Part shown: piece after piece, positions 32,220-44,584 of the stretch
Position numbering within the stretch: the stretch's first letter is position 1
Layout: every line of letters begins with the position of its first letter
Origin: Harmothoe impar
Lineage: Eukaryota; Annelida; Polychaeta; Phyllodocida; Polynoidae
DNA: 64,000 bases
NCBI GenBank assembly: GCA_947462335.1
Contig: OX381714.1
Span: 57,643,800 to 57,707,799 of the forward strand
Direction: 5' to 3'
Program-made: the position numbers and the translations under genes
Notes under the pieces: generated by a model
Seen by the model: only the letters and a program-made list of their open reading frames with translations
Databases searched by the model: none
Told to the model about the DNA's origin: nothing

Positions 32220-34300
32220 CTTGCACACACACACCTCGTAAAGGTATACAGTACTAGACGAGGACAAATAACACATTTACAGGGACGCTATGTAGTAGAT
32301 ACCCCACAAGGACCTGAGAATATGTACAATTAACCACAACATATGAGGGCACCAGTCACTCTACCATTGTTAATATTACATAACTCAGGTCAGAGGGGGG
32401 TATCTGACTTAACCTCCGGTTATGTGAAAATAACCAAGGTGTGAAATCCTTTGTCTTAGCCCTCAACCGTAGGTGTTAATCTCTCTGTTGCTTTAGATCC
32501 AGGCCCATATCTTCCTTTTTATGATCATCAACTTCTCCAAAATATGGATGATTCAGACTTACAAGGAAAAAGTGTTGAAAGGGCACTTGTATGTTATATT
32601 ATTGGGCAATCTTATACTTTAGGCCAATTACCAAAAGCATTTTCCCCAAAGGAAGCTACTGATCCAAGTATAAACTACCATACTTGTAATACTAGTCATC
32701 TACAACAATGTGTGTGCAGCATATTGAGAGGGTGGGCTGTGTAGGAGGTGACAAGCAGCCTTGTGCCAGGGACTGAGGCACCCACAAGGCTGTCATAGTG
32801 GTGTATTCCCTGAGAAATATCATTTAAACATATTCTGTTCAGACAAAGGATTGTGTAGAATATATCTGAGTATATTGAATCAGACTGGAAAATATACAGC
32901 TTGGAACTGAATATTGATATCATTTAAAAGCTTTCCTATCAACAAGATATATACAAAGAAGCCATACAGCCATACAAGCAGAATGGAAAATAGTGACAGA
33001 TGAACTATGGTGTAGGCAGATGAGAATAAGATTAAAAGGCTAGAGGTAAACAATAAATTGCATATTGGTAATTGAATTAAGTCTATGTGCATGTTAATAA
33101 TCAATAGTTTGTTAAGTCAGAACAAATACAGTTCAGACAAAATGAATGAAGCAGAGGAAAATATACTTGAATCAATGGCAAAGGTACAAATAAGGAAACA
33201 CAACAGGAGGTAAAACTCATTACTAAATAGTGTCAATGATATTCATATAAATTGCCAGAATAAAACAGCATTTGTTTAGACACTGTTTTGATGAATGTTA
33301 TACCAGTGACATAGAGAGTTGAAAGGTCACTAATACATCTTACTCAAACTAATGAGGCATTGAAGTGATGTTACAGAGCTGTAACCATAATTAGAACATT
33401 GTCATTTGTTTAAGGCCTAAGACTGCATGGCTCATAAATCCTCTAGACAGTTGTTTTGATAAAGTCTCTACATCTCTACTTAATCCAGGTGCAGTATTAA
33501 TGAATAAATGTCATTCAAACAAACGAGGCATTAAATCACTGTCACTGACAAATACCAACTAGAAGTTATTTTACTATATGGGCCAGAAGACAATGTCATA
33601 ATTACATTATGTTTCCTTCTCAGATAAAATATAGTCCGTTATCCCATACATTCTGGTGCCTGCTCTCCTTAATGAATCCCCTCATTAAGGTACCATGCAG
33701 CCTAACACACTCCCCTCCATCCCTCCATTGCAATACAACCAAGACTCGACAGACTCTTGTGGAAGTTGATGATATCCCTGTCTCCCACTACCCCACATAT
33801 GGCTACATAGGAAGCAGCTTAAGATTCAAGGCATTATGGGTACAAACAATATTTACATGACATCTCCTTCAAATGCAAGAAAGCCACAATATGGCCATGG
33901 TGCTTACAGCAGTAGATCCTGTCAGCTGAGTGACTAAACACTGACTGTGACAACGTTAAGCTTCTGACAATCACATGGTTGGATGTAATAGAGCCTAATT
34001 AATGTCGGTTTTTAAACTTGTTGTGAGTTTCTTTTATACCCGCTGTGAGATTTCTCTGCCTGCTGCTCTGTGTGTGGCCTCAGTGGGGCCGGAACTGGTA
34101 ATGAGCAGTTATGAGCAATTGATGTGGAATAAATTTGAGCATATTTTGATCCATCGTAAATGTGTAGATTTAAAGATAATCGCCAAAGCTGAATGCTGTT
34201 TTTATAATGTGCTTATGATGAACTTTATTTCTAACATTGATGTGTTACTACTAATTTTGCTCATGATTTTGTAAAATTGTCCTGTGAAGGGAAAGGTCTC

Positions 34301-35700
34301 CGCCGCATCACCCTGCCAGAGTGTGTGCCAAATTAGATTGACATGCATGAGGTTAACCTTAAACCCACATCACAAGGGGAGACCTGGAATTCTGACGATA
34401 GAATCTTTTCGCCGTTAGACGTTGGACACAAATGCTATTTACCATAACAGAAATATATTTTTGCATCCCTTCTTTTTTGCTGTATTCACATATCATGTAT
34501 GTTATAATGTTCTTTACCTATTTTTAATTCTTCCATTTAACTCCCCTATTCCATCTAATGCCTAAGCAAGCATCCCTCCAAAATTGTTGATTAATATTCT
34601 CCTTTATTTAATATTACATTTCTCTGTGCGGTCTTTATTTTCCTTTCACTTTATTCTCCATCTATTTCCTGATATTACCTGCCTCGATCCCCCTTCCTCT
34701 TATCATCTTCTCTTCCCTGTTCTATTTTGTCTTTCCCGTATTGTTTATGTCTTACACGGTTTCCCTTTATCTCTCAGATTCCTCATTTTTCTTACATTGA
34801 GCACTTGTTGATGCATGGTGGTGCCTGACAATAGGCCTAATGAGTGTTTGTGGGCCACCCTTGCTGCCTGGGAGGAGACAGCAGTGGACTGAGCAGCTGG
34901 TTTTTGACAAAGGGAGAGCTGCTCGGCTGGGCATGGGGAGTTGTGGTGAGCAGCTCCTGTGAGCAAACACCTCCTCAAACTATGCTCCCAAATCTTGTAA
35001 GAAAAAGCAGATGCCGACCTGGGGAGGGCAGAGCGGCTGGGGAGGCATGGGACAACACGTGGGAAAGGTTTCATTTCTGCCTTGCCTTGTTGTCTTACCT
35101 AATATCTGTTTGCATGTCTAGCTAGTCTGTACACAAAGAGAAGTAAAGGAGTCGCCACGACTCTGAGAGCCAGAGTCGCAGTTTGTCTCTCACATGACAC
35201 CTGTAGTGGAGAGTCAAATGAGTTTGACTCTCCGTTCCTGAAGTGTCAACAGCAATTGACCCCTCAAAAGAGCAGGAGTCAAAATCAACACTTGAATACA
35301 TGAGTGGCCTGCGGGTAAGGTGGATCCTGTATCTATAGGGTAGAGTGGGGGCAACAGGTTATATAATAATTAGTGGGCAGGCGAGGTGAGGCCTGTGAGA
35401 GAAGTGAGTAGGTGACGTTATTGCCCAAGACAGGTCACATGTTGTCATGTCCACCACTTCCCTCTGTGTGAGAGGGCTAAGTTATATCTGCCTCACACTA
35501 CATTCAACAGACCATTGGCCACACTTTAGTTGCCAACATCAGATCTATATGAACTAGTAAGCAGTGCCACACATTATATTTCACACAGTCAGTGCCCAGC
35601 CTTATGTTTATTTCCATACCCACAAATATGGTGACTATTAAAGCTCTATACTATTGATGTTCTTGGAATGTATTGTATATTTTGTCATCACATTTGATTC
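34301..35700. other. Non-coding stretch with a GC-richer island and GAGTC hairpins
   Basis: 34300-34800 is pyrimidine-rich. 34820-35090 is a noticeably GC-richer segment with open frames on both strands but no recognisable product. 35145-35300 carries inverted GAGTC/GACTC motifs (see 36795). Confidence 0.4.
35145..35300. repeat. Array of inverted GAGTC/GACTC hairpins, segment 1
   Basis: Short palindromic pairs such as AGAGTCAAATGAGTTTGACTC recur with varied spacers. The same design occurs at 36795-37025 and, at larger scale, 49038-50252. Confidence 0.5.
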
Positions 35701-35705
35701 AGATA

Positions 35706-36621
35706 AGTTAAAGTTGATCGCTACTCATTGAATACGGACCACTGCGCAGGTCTCTGCGCATATAGCTTATATGTCTCAGATTGAGCTAATATTAATGAAC
35801 TAGAAACACATATATGCTGACTAAGCTATATGAAAAGATCAGACAATTTCGAGCAAAATTGAGCGTTTTATTGGACTTAGAATATTTGATGTATTTATAG
35901 CCGATAATATTTGATATTTTTTATATAAGTTAGAACATTGGACTTATTAATCAATAAATCATTATCTAGATATATAAAGATCTCATCAGGTTCTTTGAAA
36001 TAACCAAGAGTAGGAAATACAGCCATTTTACACCCCGATTTTTGCCCGTTTACCCATTTTTTTAGGCTCTAAATATGAGATTTAGACCATTTTTGCACTA
36101 TTTTTTAACTTCAAAGGCCCAAAACCATAAAAATATGCCCGGGACCACCCATCAAAAGTCCTTTAAAATGTTAGCTATTGATCTGAACAATGTTTTGAAA
36201 AAATGAAATAAAAAGTTCATGGATTTTTTACAGTGATATTTAGATATTGCCGAAGAATTATGCATTAAATTTGAATAATCTTCATAAAACCATCACGTTT
36301 TTTCATACAAGGGTACACTTTTGGACCATCATTTTATTTTTCCCATTAAGGGACATAACCTAGAATTATTCATGTGCAATACAAAATTAATGTGGGCATT
36401 CGTTCACTAGGGAAAAAAATCATGAAAATTTCCCTTTTTTTTGTATTTTTTGGCAAAAATATAGAATACTTTTTTTTTTCAAAAATCTGTAATAAAAAAA
36501 GTAGTTCGGGACCCCCCCATTTTTTTTCCATTTTCCATTTCTAAATGATGAGAGCTACCTTTGGGGTGAAAAACAGGACATTTCATGGATAGAAAGTTAA
36601 GAGTAGCGATCAACCTTAACT
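35706..36621. mobile_element. ~0.9-kb element with 21-bp terminal inverted repeats
   Basis: AGTTAAAGTTGATCGCTACTC at 35706-35726 is matched in inverted orientation at 36601-36621 with one mismatch. The interior is T-rich and non-coding, so this is a non-autonomous DNA element. No clear target duplication is seen, so the superfamily is undetermined. Confidence 0.65.
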
Positions 36622-36794
36622 GGAAAGCATATGTATTGACATCCCCTAACCACACTATTTAGACATAGTGGACCTATCTATAAAGAATCAAAACTGTGTG
36701 GCATGTAGCAATTATCTAAATCATAGATAGTGGCTCTGCCTTGTGGTTGCCACTGGTACCAAATTAGTGTTGGTTGCCCCACGAGGTGGTTACA

Positions 36795-37025
36795 TATACA
36801 ACTACTATCAGAGTCAGAGTATTTGACTCTTCATGAAGGGTCAAACTTCAAATGACTCTGCTGTGGGCAGAGTCAACTGCACTTGACTCTGCACTGATAG
36901 AGTCAAGAGGGAGAGTCAATGTGTACAAGGAGCAAGGGGTATGACTGGAGTAGCTGTGACCCCTCCACCAGAGTCATCATGACTCTGCTACCAGAGTCAA
37001 CTCGAGTTGACTATGGTAAACGAGT
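36795..37025. repeat. Array of inverted GAGTCA/TGACTC hairpins, segment 2
   Basis: At least ten GAGTCA or TGACTC cores are arranged as small inverted pairs. The core equals half of an AP-1/bZIP site, which may be coincidental to the hairpin design. Confidence 0.5.
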
Positions 37026-38344
37026 CATGGTGATGCCTTTGCTTCTCTGTGTAGACAAATATTTGCACCCCACATTATGCAAAGACCCCAAGGCTGTGAG
37101 AAATTTAGTTTGTTTATCCACCTCACCATTAATGATAATGACAGGAAAGTCAGATGCTGTCAGTCAGTGTTCGGTCTTTGCGGAAACATGCAGGACAGTG
37201 GCAATGTCTGCCTAAAATGCCATTGGTCTGGCTGATTAGTGGGACCAAATGTCCAGTTACATGTTGGGTTTTTCTGAATTAAAATAACTCAGCTGGGTTT
37301 ACAAAGCTGAAATATATATTGCATGAAACCATTCTAAAAGCATCGTTTAGCCTTGGAAGCTCTTACAACCTTGAATATCTCTCTCCCATAGAGAGGATTC
37401 TTTCTCCCAAAACATCAAACACAAAGTAGGTCACTTTGCAGGACACACAGATACTGCCTGACATAGTTCTCCACTTAAATAGCAATGTCTATTTATAGGT
37501 CCCCTCAATACCTCTGTTCATTATTCCTCCAACTTTTCATCCAAGTATCAAATGCCCTCCCTACTTTTTTGCCTTTTAAAGAAACAGATCAAATATCCAA
37601 ATGCAATTGTATTTGGCATATTAGTATTCTCTCTCTGTAATTTTGTATGATTAAATCCTACTTCCGCCAGTGTATAGGACTACTGCACTTCTTCTAAGAC
37701 AGGATTAGGAAACTCAATTCCTTTAACTCAATAAAAATGATTGCTTCTGAGGTGCTTCTGAAAGCAGATAGAAGTAGAAAGATGATGAGGCCTAATTGGA
37801 ATTTAATAATAATACCTGAGTCCTCTTACACAGAGGCAGAGCTCTACAAAGTTTTATAAAATTTGTAAGGCAATCCTCATAAGTCTTTCCACACAGGTTA
37901 TAACACTGACAACTCCTTGAAACGACCCTGCCAGTGAAGTTTGAATCTGTAGTCCATTGTTACTATGGCTTCCCTCCCTGCCTACCTGCATACATCTATG
38001 CAGTTATTGTGGAAAATGATCCTGCTCTTTAAAATGTTGAAACTGCATTTTTATGATAAATATGACAGATATTTCTCTTTATTTTTCAATTGCTAGACCT
38101 TTAAATATGGAGGGAAACCCATTCATATCAACAAAAAACGATTTGTGACCACACCTCCTGGTAAGTTTGGGCTCTGCATGATGCATGAATGCAGCACTGG
38201 TGAGTTACTTTTCAGGTAGGAGCAGAGAAAGAAGGATAAGCTGACTAAGCAAGGCCAAGATGACAGGGGTGGGACAGGCACTTAAAGTAAACACTTGGGA
38301 GGGCAGTAGGATGGAGGGCATGGGAAAGGGAAAGCAGCCCAATT

Positions 38345-38388
38345 CAGGGCAGGGCAGGGCAGGGTAGGGCAGGGCAGGGCAGGGCAGG
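38345..38388 (+). repeat. GGGCA pentanucleotide repeat, G-quadruplex-capable
   Basis: About eight GGG runs are spaced by two bases (one unit varied to GGGTA). Four or more closely spaced G3 tracts meet the G-quadruplex motif on the plus strand. Confidence 0.8.
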
Positions 38389-38699
38389 ACGAAAGAAGGA
38401 AAGAGAACAAATCCCAGTGATAGCTGACCTGTCTGCTGCATTATACATACGTGTGCAACCCTAACCAGCCCCAACCTTTTCATACAATGTGACACTTGTT
38501 ACCCAAACTGCTTAAAATTGCTGCTGGCCTCCATACGTCCAAGTTGTCAATGCACTCAGACACTGTATGTGTTATTATGGGGATAATCCACATAAACCAC
38601 ACTACCACATCACTGGGGATGCTTGCCATTTGTCAGCTTTAGACCATACTGTGGGTTAATGGCCCTGCTCTATCTCATGAAAGTGCCATCCCCTATAAA

Positions 38700-38910
38700 C
38701 CCTTTAAGGACAGCATGTCGCTAAAAGATGACATTTTCTCGGCATAATTCACCGATGCAGCCCCAGCAAGTTCTACGCTGATGCTGCATCGGTTCATAAT
38801 GCTGACCATTTGGAACTGTCTGAGTCCCATAGGGACAGCAAGATGCTTGCATGCATCCCTGATAAATAACAACCAAGTACATTCATGCATTACTGCACTT
38901 TACAGTCCTC
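38700..38910. mobile_element. TTAA MITE, diverged
   Basis: It starts CCCTTTAAGGACAGC with a mutated target (TAAA) and contains the GATGCAGCCCCAGCAAGT hairpin arm. The right end is uncertain. Confidence 0.5.
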
Positions 38911-39930
38911 AAAGTAATAACCAGCACTGGGCTGATACAGAATATGCCATGTGCTACACCGGGGTCAATCAAAATAACCCTGGCCCATACATACTATGTC
39001 TCACATAACCTGCCATGTCCCTCAATATCCTTACTGCACTCAAACTAGTCATGCCACATCTACAGCTTAATACCTAAATAGGAGGTTACACTCACTGCCA
39101 TGCGAAAAAAAGGTTGCAGGGTGCACTAAGGTCCCTTTTCCCAGTAGATGTCCCATAGGACTAATGCCTTACTCAAAGGGATTTAACCTCAGTCAGTACT
39201 GACCAACCTGACAATATCAACTAACAAAGGTTGGTCATATAGGGAGCCAAAGAATACCAGTGTATGGATGGGTGGGGCTGGGCATGTGCATGACAGAGAC
39301 AATGGTGTGACACTATTTGGAGCTAGTTCCCTGTTGGTGCATTGGCTGGTATAGAGCACACACATGGGGTTTGCTAAAGATGAGGTGGGAATGCCAAGGT
39401 AATGTCAAGTAGGTAAGGGTTTTCTCCTCCTCCGTGGCCCTTGATGTGCAACCACTGGTGGTATGAAAGTAGCCCACCTAGGACCCCCCCCCAAGGCTAC
39501 TGGTAAAGGCCCTTCACACTCTCAGGGAAACCTGGGCTATTTGGGACAGTGCGATTCAGCTACCTCCTTAAACATTGACTGGTGGCATGAATGTGACCCA
39601 GCTTAGACCCCACCCAAGGTTACAGGTAGAGGCCCTTCGGATTCCCACCCTCAGGGAGCTCAAGCTATTTGGTAATTGTTCCATTGTGTGATGTTGCCCA
39701 CTTCAATGCGTCACTGGGAGGGGGGGTAGGGAGGGGGTGGAGTTAAGGCCACTTAGCACCCTTTCTCCTCAGAGGCTGAGCTTAGAAAAAAAGGCAGTGG
39801 TAGAAGGTGTGGGTACCAGTGCTTATCGCCGTAACTATCTCCCTCCACACTGGCATAGTCTGAGCCCAACCCAAACTTGATAATCATTGAACCTTGGTAT
39901 AATATAAAGGAATGAATAAAAGTATCTTAC

Positions 39931-39990
39931 CTGTATATATATATATATATGTGTATCAATGGATCTTGTAGGCTAACATAATCCAATTGT
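39931..39990 (-). pseudogene. 60-bp exon-like block, copy with TA expansion
   Basis: On the minus strand it follows TTGTTCCTTCCAG (good acceptor) and is followed by GTAAGATAC after CAG (good donor). A TA microsatellite has expanded inside. Its paralog at 57830-57871 is 42 bp. Confidence 0.3.
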
Positions 39991-40522
39991 CTGGAAGGAA
40001 CAAGTTCATAAGGGTCAGATTCTTGACAATATTGCTTTTGACCAAACATAAAAAATATGAACCATACCCCTACTCACTGTAATTAATTAGCTATTGAATT
40101 TGCAATTGATATCTATTCCCACACAATATCTTAGATCATAAAGTATGTTTTACTGTGGTTGTATACAGCTATCACTCTTTTTTACCCTTTAAACACCTTC
40201 TACTACTACTTGTCCTGTTATTGGCCATCTCCTCTTGGTAAACAGAAGTACAAGGTGCCAAGTGGCCTCAGTTTTACCCCCGGCTAAGAGGCATACAACA
40301 TCACAACACCTAGGTAGTCCACAATTCTCTGAGGATGAGAAGGGCAGGTGATGCTGGCATTAGGTCCAGTCTCAGCAGGGTTCCATTCATAGTCAGGGTG
40401 AAGGTAAACTAGCTGCCAGCCTTCCAACTACTCTTGGCACTACTGACACTACTGACACATCCAGCCTAGCCACCTTTACACACAGTAGAATTAGCTCTTT
40501 GAGGGCAGAATATATTAGTTAA

Positions 40523-40729
40523 CCCTTTAAGGATGGTATGATGCTTTAATGCATCATGCCCATGCTTGCCTGTGCTGCATTCAAGCATTATGCTGACCCT
40601 ACAGGGTTGAGACACTCCTGAAGGGTCAGCACGAAGCACCTATGCAGCATGGGTGAATTACTCACCGGGGTTCCATCTGTGCATCATGATGACAAATGTC
40701 ATCTTTTAGTGACATCCATCCTTAAAGGG
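40523..40729. mobile_element. TTAA MITE, best-preserved copy (207 bp)
   Basis: CCCTTTAAGGATGG at 40523 is matched by its perfect inverse CCATCCTTAAAGGG ending at 40729. The flanks are TTAA (40519-40522) and TTAC (40730-40733). The interior consists of three consecutive hairpins around TGATGC/GCATCA words. Confidence 0.8.
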
Positions 40730-40733
40730 TTAC

Positions 40734-40965
40734 ACATGCCATATCCGTTGTCATCAGGATCCATGAATGCAGCCCTGCTAAGTAATTCACAAAGGCAGAG
40801 TTCAAGCATCTTGCAAACCCCTTGGGAGTGTATAAATCCTGTAGAATTGGCATGATGCTAGAATTGAACACGGACAAGTTACTCCCCAAGGCTTCATTCA
40901 TACATTTTTGACAGTCATAGGCAATATGCATTAAAGAAGTATCCGGCCCTAAAAGGGATAGGTTT
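40734..40965. mobile_element. Degenerate MITE-related segment next to 40523
   Basis: Contains the family's GGATCCATGAATGCAGCCCT and GGCATGATGC hairpin arms, but no clear terminal repeats. Confidence 0.4.
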
Positions 40966-41915
40966 GGTCTAAGCGAGATCTCATTGGTGCCAACAAAGTG
41001 TTCATACGGCTAAAGGCACTCTATCCAAATAACCTCCTCCCCACCACACATAGAGCAATGTTTGTGAAGCACAAAAGGTAACTATCCCCGAACCCCTTCA
41101 GACCCCACAACACTCTTCAATCCTACTGCAACTTGCCACCCTCTACCTGTGGCCTTAGATGAGGCCAAAGCCGGTTTTCATTCAAGCCGCCAGGGTGTGT
41201 ATATAGACCTAAGGGAAGCTGGACCCTACCTGCAGCCTACCCAAGCTTCCTCTCTCAACTGAAGCCACTATAAACTGATCAGGAAAGGCTTTCCAGTGAT
41301 AAAGCTGTATTGGATGAAAGCAGGAGTTGGATTAGAGAATCATAAAGTGTATCAGTAGATTTCTCTCATTAAGGCCAAATCGAGGCTGTCTGAGGTCCTC
41401 AGTCGTTATCTATGGAAATAGTTTCAGAGCGATGATGGACAAAGGTTAGATAAAAAAGGGAAGTTGCTGGAAAAAATGAATTCTTTGTCTGCCTACATAA
41501 TGTCACTATATGTGTATATCAGCATCCAAATCCTGCATGTATTTACTTGCAGAAAAAAAGGCCTCTTGCTGCTTCAAGTTGTTTGCCTTAAAACCTTCAT
41601 GTGGCTGATTTCAAAATTGATTACGGGAATGATCATACCAGGAGACGATCTTACCATCTACCTGACCATACCACATTGCCCTTTTATCAAACTGACAGTC
41701 TGCATTAAAGCAATTTAACAGCATAAATTTTGACACTGAAACAATTGACCCTGGGAGGAACAACAACTTTCTTTCTGAGCCTGTTATGGCTCTCATGGGA
41801 ACTATAATAAGGACCAAAACGAGTAAAAGCCCTTCAGGGTAATCTCCAAATCCATATGCAGTCAATGCCATGCCAATGGCCATCAAACAAGGCCATTCAG
41901 TAAAAAAAACACCGT
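40966..41915. repeat. Duplicated unit (b-type, second part), copy 2
   Basis: Collinear with 28210-29600 and partly with 57060-57500. It includes the 62-bp exon-like block. The minus-strand frame 41611-41886 has a hydrophobic run (GLLLVLVLIIV), but the frame is not kept in the paralogs. Confidence 0.5.
41147..41208 (-). pseudogene. 62-bp exon-like block, copy 2
   Basis: On the minus strand it is preceded by CTTCCCTTAG and followed by GTAGAG after CACAG, both good splice signals. It reads LYTHPGGLNENRLWPHLRPQ after a 2-nt partial codon. The copy at 28353-28414 differs by few residues in the same frame. Product unrecognised. Confidence 0.35.
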
Positions 41916-41919
41916 TTAG

Positions 41920-42145
41920 CCCTTTACAAAAGAAGGCTTCAGTGCACTATGCCATGGTTCATTAGTCATCATGTGCATTTGTTTTCCTGACCAATACGGC
42001 ACAATTGTGTATCGTGTTGGTACTAGATTCATACATTCTGTGAGGGTCAATATGATGCACTGGGGAGTTATATACAGGCTCTGCAATCATGTATCATTCT
42101 AATAAAACGGCATACCCATTAAAGCACTATGCCATCCTTAAGGTG
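41920..42145. mobile_element. TTAA MITE, diverged (226 bp)
   Basis: Ends CCCTTTACAAAAGAAGG and CCATCCTTAAGGTG, flanked by TTAG and TCAA. It sits at the site equivalent to the 29620 element, so that insertion probably predates the duplication. Confidence 0.6.
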
Positions 42146-42149
42146 TCAA

Positions 42150-43014
42150 GAGTCCCATTCTGTTTAGTCTGAGGGATATATATATTGATTTGTGCTTGCC
42201 ACCATTTCTCCTAGCTCCCTCCCCCTATCCCCTGGCACTGTGTATATCACTATAGGTGTGAGATGAGAGTGGGGTGGGAGTGAATAGGCGTGTCAGCGTG
42301 TGTAGGCATAGGGACTGTTGCATGGGGAATAAATTGGTATTGGGTGAGGGTGAGGATGGGTCAGGGGTGGGGCTTATAGTATGGGTGACTTGTGTGTATT
42401 GCAGGCTGAATAGGATGAGAGGCTTTAGTGAGGGGCTTTAACTAGAGGCTACACTGCCTTCCTGCAGGGTTTATAGTGGATGGAGGGTATGGTGCAGAGA
42501 GTGACTGTGGGAATACATAGAGGTTACAGTGGAGCTGAAATGGTGAGCTACTTGAAGGTTGATGGACTAAGGATGCTCGACCAAAGGGGCCAGTATATAT
42601 AAAACTGGAGGAGCCAGTATAGATCTATATTTATACCACAGTTGGGTGAGAAGACAAAGGGACAAACCATTTATTTGTAAAACACATATAAAAACCAATC
42701 ATTGGACAATTACCCTGTCCTTGGCAGATAACACTTATACAGCAACTCACTTGTGCCATATCTAATACATACAGGGTTAGGGAGCCTGAGTGGTAGTATG
42801 GATAGGCATGAATGGGGATCATGAGTGGAGGTCTGTATGTGTTTAGTAGGGCTGTTGGAGCAGGGGCTTTCACAGGAAATTTGGCATAGGTTTGGATAGA
42901 TGGGCAGGGTTAGGCCTAGGGTAGAGAGATAAAGCTGTGGTGCAGAAGAGGGGTTGTGACTGGTGGTGTGCCTCTTAGCAGACACTCCTGTGCATTTGTT
43001 GGCATGCAATATTA
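42150..43014. other. Duplicated non-coding stretch
   Basis: 42150-42400 is related to 29830-30060. The rest shows no gene or recognised repeat. Confidence 0.4.
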
Positions 43015-43098
43015 CTCCCTAGCGTACGTGTACATTATACTATGTAATCTATCTGTGTCTGCTAAAAAGCTCTACATATAGGCATCTTGTTTTCCTGT

Positions 43099-43236
43099 TC
43101 AACACAGCAGGCTAAGACCACATTCTCTTCTTAGTACCGCCGTCTCATATTTCTTTTCATCATGAAAGTACAAAGCTGGAGGCATTGTGTGTATTTGTGT
43201 AGTTCCCCAACATAGGTTTTTACTGCTGGATGCAAG
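43099..43236 (-). pseudogene. Possible minus-strand exon or old ORF fragment, ALY/KKxE block (copy 2)
   Basis: 45 codons ending in TGA at 43099-43101, pattern GTTQIHTMPPALYFHDEKK. It differs from 1042-1179 by a few substitutions without breaking the frame. No identified family, start or splice sites. Confidence 0.3.
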
Positions 43237-43245
43237 AGAGAACTA

Positions 43246-43460
43246 GGGTAGACTGACCTAAAGGTAACCACGTACCATGAGATGTCCACCTTAATTTTGT
43301 AGTCATTCATGCATGATAAGCCTTGTTTTTGTGTATCATAGTACACTTTAAGTGATACTCTTTTCAGCAAAGGACAAATAAAGACAATGCCATACATAAA
43401 TAACTACAAAATTAAGGTGGATATCTCATGGTACGTGGTTACCTTTAGGTCAGTCTACCC
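43246..43460. mobile_element. 215-bp MITE with ~70-bp terminal inverted repeats
   Basis: The element begins GGGTAGACTGACCTAAAGG and ends with the inverse. The two ~70-bp arms differ at only a few positions, and TA flanks both sides (43244-43245, 43461-43462). Copy 1 of the duplication lacks it near 1180. Confidence 0.8.
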
Positions 43461-43603
43461 TACTAGTTTTGGTTTTATCATCAGATATCATCCCAGTGTT
43501 GGGCCCGGCCAGACATTTACAGTCTGGGGGTTCACTTATAGATATATACCTACACTGGCCCTTGCATACTACGCTACTGTGTATCACCCTTCAGGAGAAT
43601 GTG

Positions 43604-43614
43604 GGTTCGAATCC
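43604..43614 (+). promoter_or_regulatory. Perfect tRNA-type B box (GGTTCGAATCC)
   Basis: Matches the RNA polymerase III B box exactly and has small flanking complementarity like a T arm. No convincing A box, anticodon arm or acceptor stem could be drawn, and the copy near 1311-1325 is degenerate. It may be a SINE or tRNA remnant. Confidence 0.3.
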
Positions 43615-44584
43615 CACTGTGCCTCAAGCAGTATCTCAATTGATATCTACATAATTTCCTAAATGACATAAATGGACCTGAATTGAACTAATGTACATAG
43701 TCTGAATTGAACTAATGTACATAGTCACATATTTGGTAGATAATATTATTATGTCAATGTGGGTGGAGTTATGCTTTAAATGGGTTAAATAGGTTATGTA
43801 AAATATGAACCACCTATTGGGCTAAGGTGGGATTAAAAACCCACACTCCTCTTTGAAAAATGATCCAGGATTCCAGATCATTTTATTTAGATATAAATTC
43901 GTCCAGGCCCAGTGATGGCCCTGGTGTGCTCAAGGCTGATATCATCCACGCCAGTACTACTTCTGGCAACTAGAAATACATATTGTCATACAGGTATGCA
44001 GAGTGGGTTGGTCCGGGTTGAAAGATATTCCTTTCCCACTTTGGGCTTGATGCATAACCTCATCAGTGGGTCTTGAGAGTCAGACATATGGCTGGTTGAG
44101 GGTGAGAAATTTCAGATAGTGATACATGCCATACAGAAATGCTTACAAATGCAAACACATCCTGTGGGACAACTTGATGCCGATGTATCACCCGCATAAT
44201 TGTTGCCTCTCTTCACATAGATACATGCCGTAATTGCAATAGGTGACTATGATAGACTGTAGTGTGTAGTAATTGCAGCCCCCAGGGTGCCTGATCTGCA
44301 TACTGATGGGATATGGGTGTATCAATGGTCTCAGGGGTACAGCCTCTTATAGAGTGTGAAAATGACCCAGCCACAAAGTTTCAGACTTTCAGTAGAACAG
44401 TCAAGTCCTACCGTTACAGGGAACTTACTGATATCGTAACATGTGACAACTTGTACCATGTGTGCCTGCACAGATCAGATGTTATTCTCTCAAGGAAGAT
44501 AATTATGTATTCTTTTTTCAAGAATAAGGCCCAAAAAAATAAGGTTTGTATCAGGTAACATCTGCATAAAATGTAGGGTCTGTA

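Larger units (their letters stand above)
29830..34300. repeat. Diverged duplicated units between 29.8 and 34.3 kb
   Basis: 29830-30060 is related to 42149-42400. 30300-32250 is an a-type unit related to 19260-21750 and 58990-62850. 32500-34100 is distantly related to 22050-23400. It contains a 222-bp MITE, a long GT/GA microsatellite and a decayed exon-like block. No intact gene. Confidence 0.5.
37300..40510. repeat. Diverged duplicated units (b- and X-type), copy 2
   Basis: 37370-37870 is related to 25680-26200 and 52250-52760. 39440-39720 is related to 18370-18520 and 58380-58510 and contains its own internal direct duplication (39500-39550 against 39590-39700). 39890-40040 is related to 57790-57930. 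A truncated MITE starts at 38700. No intact gene. Confidence 0.5.

Noticed and set aside
34820..35090. GC-richer island as a gene or promoter
   Set aside because: Open frames on both strands, no start context, splice signals or family; no paralog for comparison.
43550..43630. tRNA gene around the perfect B box
   Set aside because: No A box, anticodon arm or acceptor stem could be drawn; only the T-arm-like segment is convincing.
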